From Bacteroidota bacterium (GTDB lineage Bacteria > Bacteroidota > Bacteroidia > Bacteroidales > F082): a DNA stretch of 64,000 bases. This document shows, one piece after another, positions 60,794 to 64,000 of this stretch (positions within the stretch are counted from its first letter, which is position 1; each line of letters opens with the position of its first letter). The notes beneath the pieces were generated by a model. It was not told the origin of the DNA and searched no databases. It saw only the letters and a program-made list of their open reading frames with translations. Where the stretch lies: assembly GCA_023396415.1 (NCBI GenBank), contig JAEWWJ010000116.1, positions 45,544 to 109,543 of the forward strand. Direction: 5' to 3'. The translations under genes and the position numbers were made by a program.

Positions 60794-61796
60794 TGGTACT
60801 TTGTTTTTTAATTGTCCAGATGGAACCGTTTTTTGTTGTCAATTTATCTAAAATTCCCTTATCGGAAAGATCATTCAATGCCTTTTCGCTTTCTTTTCGA
60901 GGCATTCCCGAAAGTTCGGAAAACTCTTTAGCGCTGAGCGATGGGAATTGCGAGAAAAGACTTTCCCAATTTTTACTGTATTCACTTTTGGTGATGTTGG
61001 CGTCAAGTTTCAGAATGGCCATTTCATAAAATGGATAAGGTCTGGCGCCATAAACGATTTCTTTATTTCCGGATGCGTCCACAAAGAAGAGGGTTGGAAA
61101 TCCTCTGACATTTAATTCTCTTCCCAACTTTAAATCGGCTTGAAACAGTGTTTTGGCATGGTTTTCAAAATCGCTTTTAAACTGGCCCATATCCAATCCC
61201 ACTTTTTGGGCAGCCTCTTTTAGATTTTCCCACTTGGCAATGTTTTTCTTTTGAAGAAAAACCATCTCTCTGATTTCGCGAAGAAACTGAAGTGCTTTTT
61301 CAGTATTTTGCATTTGTGCGGCTTTGAATGCGATGGAAGGCGGATAGGAGGATTCCAATGGGTCTTCTAACCACACATCGCCATCAATGGGCATATCGTA
61401 ATGCACACTTACCTCGTCCCAATGGCCGGCCACGTCGGCGGGTTTGCTGATTCCGCCACTGTTGTAACTCCAGTCGGGCAAAAGGCCACCCATTCTGTAT
61501 TCAATTTCAATGTGTTGGCCATACTCCAATTTGAGTTTGCGCAACTGAGGTTCAATGCCCCAGCACGACGAACAAATAGGATCGGTGTAATAAATGGCCT
61601 TGATGGCTTTTGATGATGGAGGCATTTTGCTTTGTGGTGCAGCAGCAATATTTCCATCAGTTGTTTCGCAAATTCCGGTTTCTATGTCGCACAGCAGCGG
61701 ATTTTTTTGTTCTTCCATTATTGTATTGTTTTGGGCTTGGCCACTTGTATAACCAAGGATAAGGGTTAAAAAAAGGGTAGTAATTGTTAGCTTCAT
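60786..61796 (-). CDS. DsbA/SpxH-like thioredoxin-fold protein with signal peptide
   Basis: 336 residues. The thioredoxin-fold part has the active site CSSCW (Cys75-Cys78) in YYTDPICSSCWGIEP, then MGGLLPDWSYNSGG and the cis-Pro loop VRGFPTLFF; this is the FrnE/SpxH-like DsbA branch. Similar proteins normally begin at EEQKNPLLCDIETG (Met27 here); this one has an extra hydrophobic leader (LTITTLFLTLILGYTSGQAQ) that looks like a signal peptide. The last ~60 residues resemble a winged helix (FSELSGMPRKESEKALNDL). Confidence 0.85.
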   Translation of the reverse strand: MKLTITTLFLTLILGYTSGQAQNNTIMEEQKNPLLCDIETGICETTDGNIAAAPQSKMPPSSKAIKAIYYTDPICSSCWGIEPQLRKLKLEYGQHIEIEYRMGGLLPDWSYNSGGISKPADVAGHWDEVSVHYDMPIDGDVWLEDPLESSYPPSIAFKAAQMQNTEKALQFLREIREMVFLQKKNIAKWENLKEAAQKVGLDMGQFKSDFENHAKTLFQADLKLGRELNVRGFPTLFFVDASGNKEIVYGARPYPFYEMAILKLDANITKSEYSKNWESLFSQFPSLSAKEFSELSGMPRKESEKALNDLSDKGILDKLTTKNGSIWTIKKQSTND

Positions 61797-61816
61797 TTTT
61801 GTAATTGGTTATCCGA

Positions 61817-61848
61817 CAAAACTACAACTTTTTTGTTTTGAGCACAAA
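61817..61848 (-). promoter_or_regulatory. Candidate promoter of the DsbA-DoxX-pirin operon (TTTG-N20-TAGTTTTG)
   Basis: On the minus strand TTTG (61848-61845), 20 bases, then TAGTTTTG (61824-61817), 20 bases before the ATG. A second exact -7 box (TACCTTTG) is at 61845-61852. Confidence 0.5.
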
Positions 61849-61856
61849 GGTATGGA

Positions 61857-62599
61857 GAGCGGAGATCAAATCATCTCAAATCTTTGAATCGTTCAATCCC
61901 TTGTGCCCGCTTGGGCTAGCCTGTGATTACGCCGCTTTAAATGCTCAAATTTTACATAAAGCGCTGTCGAAATGTCACTAATCTTAACCAATGAACAAAA
62001 AAAACCTTGAAACCTCCCACTGAATGATCCTAACAATAACCGCAATAAAATACGATGATGTTGCAAGAGCGGGTAATGCCTTTATTTTTAAGTATTTACC
62101 TGTAGGAAAATATGGTCTAACCTATGGAACGGACGGAGAACTACCCGCTGGCAAAAAAACACACAAAGCAAACCTTAATAAAAATTACAGATAGATAATG
62201 AATGGAGTAGCCAAAAAAAGGGTATGTCCCGTATGGGTTTCAGCGGTATTCAAGCTTTCTGGTCCGCTCAAACTTCGGTGTCATCAGGTGGGTAATTATA
62301 TCGCAATCCTATACGGCACATACGCTCATCCTTTGCATGCAAACCAAAAAACCTCCATCACCAAAACATCAAAATTTATACTGCATAAAGGCAATGAGAT
62401 GAATACCCATCGCACAGTGGCACATTTGGCTGCCCTAACACACGGACGACCTCTTCCAATCAAAAGAGCCTAGGTTTTGGCAAAGCACCAAGTCCACCTA
62501 TCACCCTTTAAAACTCGCAGACAAGAATTATTGAAAATAGAAAGATTAACGACTTGAAAAATGTATTTTTGAAACTTAAAAATTAAGAATTTGATATAA
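61857..62599. other. Intergenic region between the DsbA operon and the type III mod gene
   Basis: About 740 bases without a convincing gene. It holds a 56-codon plus-strand frame (62024-62194) and a 91-codon frame (62198-62473), neither with homology I can recognise, and a perfect 12-bp palindrome TTTGCATGCAAA at 62332-62343. It may mark the border of an acquired restriction-modification island. Confidence 0.5.
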
Positions 62600-63946
62600 A
62601 TGAAATTATATACAACATTAAAGCAACAACTCAAGAAAGAACCCAACTTTGTGACAGACAACGGAGAACTGAAAAAATGGGTGGTGCTGAACAAAGCACA
62701 GAATTTTGACGAAGAACTGATTGGACTGTTGCTCGACAACGCAGACTTGAAAGAGAAGTTTTTTGTAAACGTGAAAGGCACCTTGGTTTTTAACCAAAAC
62801 TTGTTTGTTCAGTTTCTGGAACAGAAAAACTATCTGAACGACAGCTACACCCAATACAAAAACAAAGTTGGACTAACTATTGACGGCAAATACCTGAAAC
62901 AACGCAACGAAGTGGCATTGGTTTGGCCATTCAAAGACTGTATTTTGGAAGGCGGACAAAGTCGTGAAGAAGACAAGCGAGAAGAAATTTTCTTCAATGA
63001 AATTTTGGCACAGGACGAAATTACCCAGCTTTTAGAGCCAAAAGTGCTGACCAACGCCAAACGTATTGACAAATACGGTGAAAAACCACTTGATCAATTT
63101 AACCGAAACGAAAACGGCACTATAACCGATAACCTGATTATAAAAGGCAACAACCTTTTAGCCTTGCATACACTGAAAGAAGAATTTGCAGGACAAGTAA
63201 AACTGATTTATATAGACCCGCCATTTAATACAGGAAGTGATAGCTTCAGGTATAATGATTCATTCAATCAATCTTCATGGCTGACATTTATGAAGAACAG
63301 ACTGGAAGTATCAAAACAACTGTTGAGCAAAGAAGGTGTAATCTATATTCATATTGATGACAATGAAGCTGGCTATCTCAAGGTTCTTTGTGATGACGTA
63401 TTTGGTAAAGAAAATTTTGTAAACGAAATTATTGTTACCACTAATAAGCCTTTTGGTTTTAAAGGAACCTCTGATAGTTTATTTAAGCAGGCAAATCATA
63501 TTTACCTATATGCGAAAAATAAACAAGCAATTACATTAAATAGAGTTTGGATAGAAAGGGATTACGATACTGCTTACAATATGGTGTTCAATGATTTTGA
63601 CAAACCAGAAAATGAATGGACTTGGGAAAGTATTGATATAGCAACTGCAAAATCTTTAGGGTTTGAGAATAAAGCAAAAGTTCTTGAGCATATTTCAAAA
63701 GAAGACTTTGAAGATAAGATTGCGCTTTTCGCACTAAATAATGCGGAAAGAGTTTTTCAAACAGCTGGTGTTTCAGGTGGAGCATTTATAAAACGAAAAA
63801 AAACAATTGAAAAATCTGCAGAAGTGAGAGATAGGTTGTTTCGCCACCCCAACGATGATATGGATTACATTTTCCTAAAAGGTAGAAGGGTGATCTTTTA
63901 TAAAGAAAGACTTATTGAACTTAATGGTTCTAAAATACCTGGCTAA
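62600..63946 (+). CDS. mod: Type III restriction-modification DNA methyltransferase (Mod), interrupted by an in-frame stop
   Basis: 448 residues up to TAA 63944-63946. The catalytic motif IV IDPPFNTGSDSFRYND and the DDNEAGYLKVLCDDVFG segment identify a beta-class type III N6-adenine methyltransferase. After ELNGSKIPG the stop interrupts a frame that then continues to the window edge with the expected family sequence (LITDTWTDIAIEGIAKEG). In family members this reads as PGEL, so a GAA to TAA change is likely. In beta-class Mods the SAM-binding FxGxG motif lies after this point, so the truncated product should be inactive. The res gene would lie outside the window. Confidence 0.88.
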   Translation: MKLYTTLKQQLKKEPNFVTDNGELKKWVVLNKAQNFDEELIGLLLDNADLKEKFFVNVKGTLVFNQNLFVQFLEQKNYLNDSYTQYKNKVGLTIDGKYLKQRNEVALVWPFKDCILEGGQSREEDKREEIFFNEILAQDEITQLLEPKVLTNAKRIDKYGEKPLDQFNRNENGTITDNLIIKGNNLLALHTLKEEFAGQVKLIYIDPPFNTGSDSFRYNDSFNQSSWLTFMKNRLEVSKQLLSKEGVIYIHIDDNEAGYLKVLCDDVFGKENFVNEIIVTTNKPFGFKGTSDSLFKQANHIYLYAKNKQAITLNRVWIERDYDTAYNMVFNDFDKPENEWTWESIDIATAKSLGFENKAKVLEHISKEDFEDKIALFALNNAERVFQTAGVSGGAFIKRKKTIEKSAEVRDRLFRHPNDDMDYIFLKGRRVIFYKERLIELNGSKIPG

Positions 63947-64000
63947 TTAATTACAGATACTTGGACTGACATTGCAATTGAAGGAATAGCAAAAGAAGGA

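Noticed and set aside
62024..62194. Possible 56-codon plus-strand gene
   Set aside because: Reads smoothly but matches nothing I know and has no supporting signals; noted within the intergenic entry only.
62198..62473. Possible 91-codon plus-strand gene before mod
   Set aside because: No recognisable motif, unusual composition, and no matching promoter; treated as non-coding.
1..64000. CRISPR arrays, insertion sequences, rRNA genes or riboswitches
   Set aside because: No regularly spaced repeats, transposase-like frames, rRNA sequence or recognisable riboswitch was seen; only one tRNA was found.

Overview
The window is a chromosomal segment of a Bacteroidota bacterium; the exact family cannot be fixed from sequence alone. 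The evidence is a complete Bat (aerotolerance) operon, three proteins with type IX secretion (T9SS) C-terminal sorting domains plus the T9SS protein PorT, the lpxD-lpxC-fabZ-lpxA-efp block, a menaquinone methyltransferase, and several exact copies of the Bacteroidota -7 promoter box TAnnTTTG upstream of genes.

Layout. 1-7.6 kb: end of fabG, a stand-alone VWA membrane protein, a sugar-phosphate transferase, a SlyD-like isomerase, and a minus-strand run of LMW-PTP, threonine/serine dehydratase and RsmI-like methylase. 7.7-12.3 kb: aspartate aminotransferase, heptose-phosphate kinase, ubiE/menG, porT and a conserved unknown. 12.7-24.7 kb: a T9SS-secreted PNGase F-like protein, tRNA-Glu, an aminotransferase, ComEC, and two large T9SS-exported beta-propeller proteins. 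25-34.8 kb: the moxR-DUF58-batABCDE operon (minus). 35-40.1 kb: lipid A and EF-P genes (plus). 40.1-43.7 kb: O-antigen ligase and two Wzz-like proteins (minus). 43.9-52.1 kb: a seven-gene minus-strand redox module. 52.6-61.8 kb: AraC regulator, pirin/GNAT/DoxX/YceI genes, SulP transporter, a baeRF-type gene, and a mirrored DsbA-like/DoxX/pirin operon. 62.6 kb to the edge: a type III restriction-modification Mod gene.

The most interesting region is 43.9-52.4 kb. A Tat-exported four-cluster ferredoxin (HybA-like) and its NrfD/HybB-like membrane partner lie between two membrane proteins with GcvH-like (lipoyl-fold) domains, one of them fused to a periplasmic binding-protein domain. No catalytic subunit or multihaem cytochrome is present. 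Downstream are a histidine kinase with two periplasmic haem-c-like motifs, a sigma-54 activator and an archaemetzincin. A sigma-54-like promoter and two matching palindromes lie upstream of the first gene, which suggests a self-contained, redox-sensing, sigma-54-controlled quinone module.

Several reading frames look broken: LpxC and FabZ, normally fused in this phylum, are split exactly at a CA-rich tandem repeat; doxX and the baeRF gene carry one-base shifts at homopolymers; and mod has an in-frame stop. The homopolymer cases could be sequencing errors; the other two need a different explanation.
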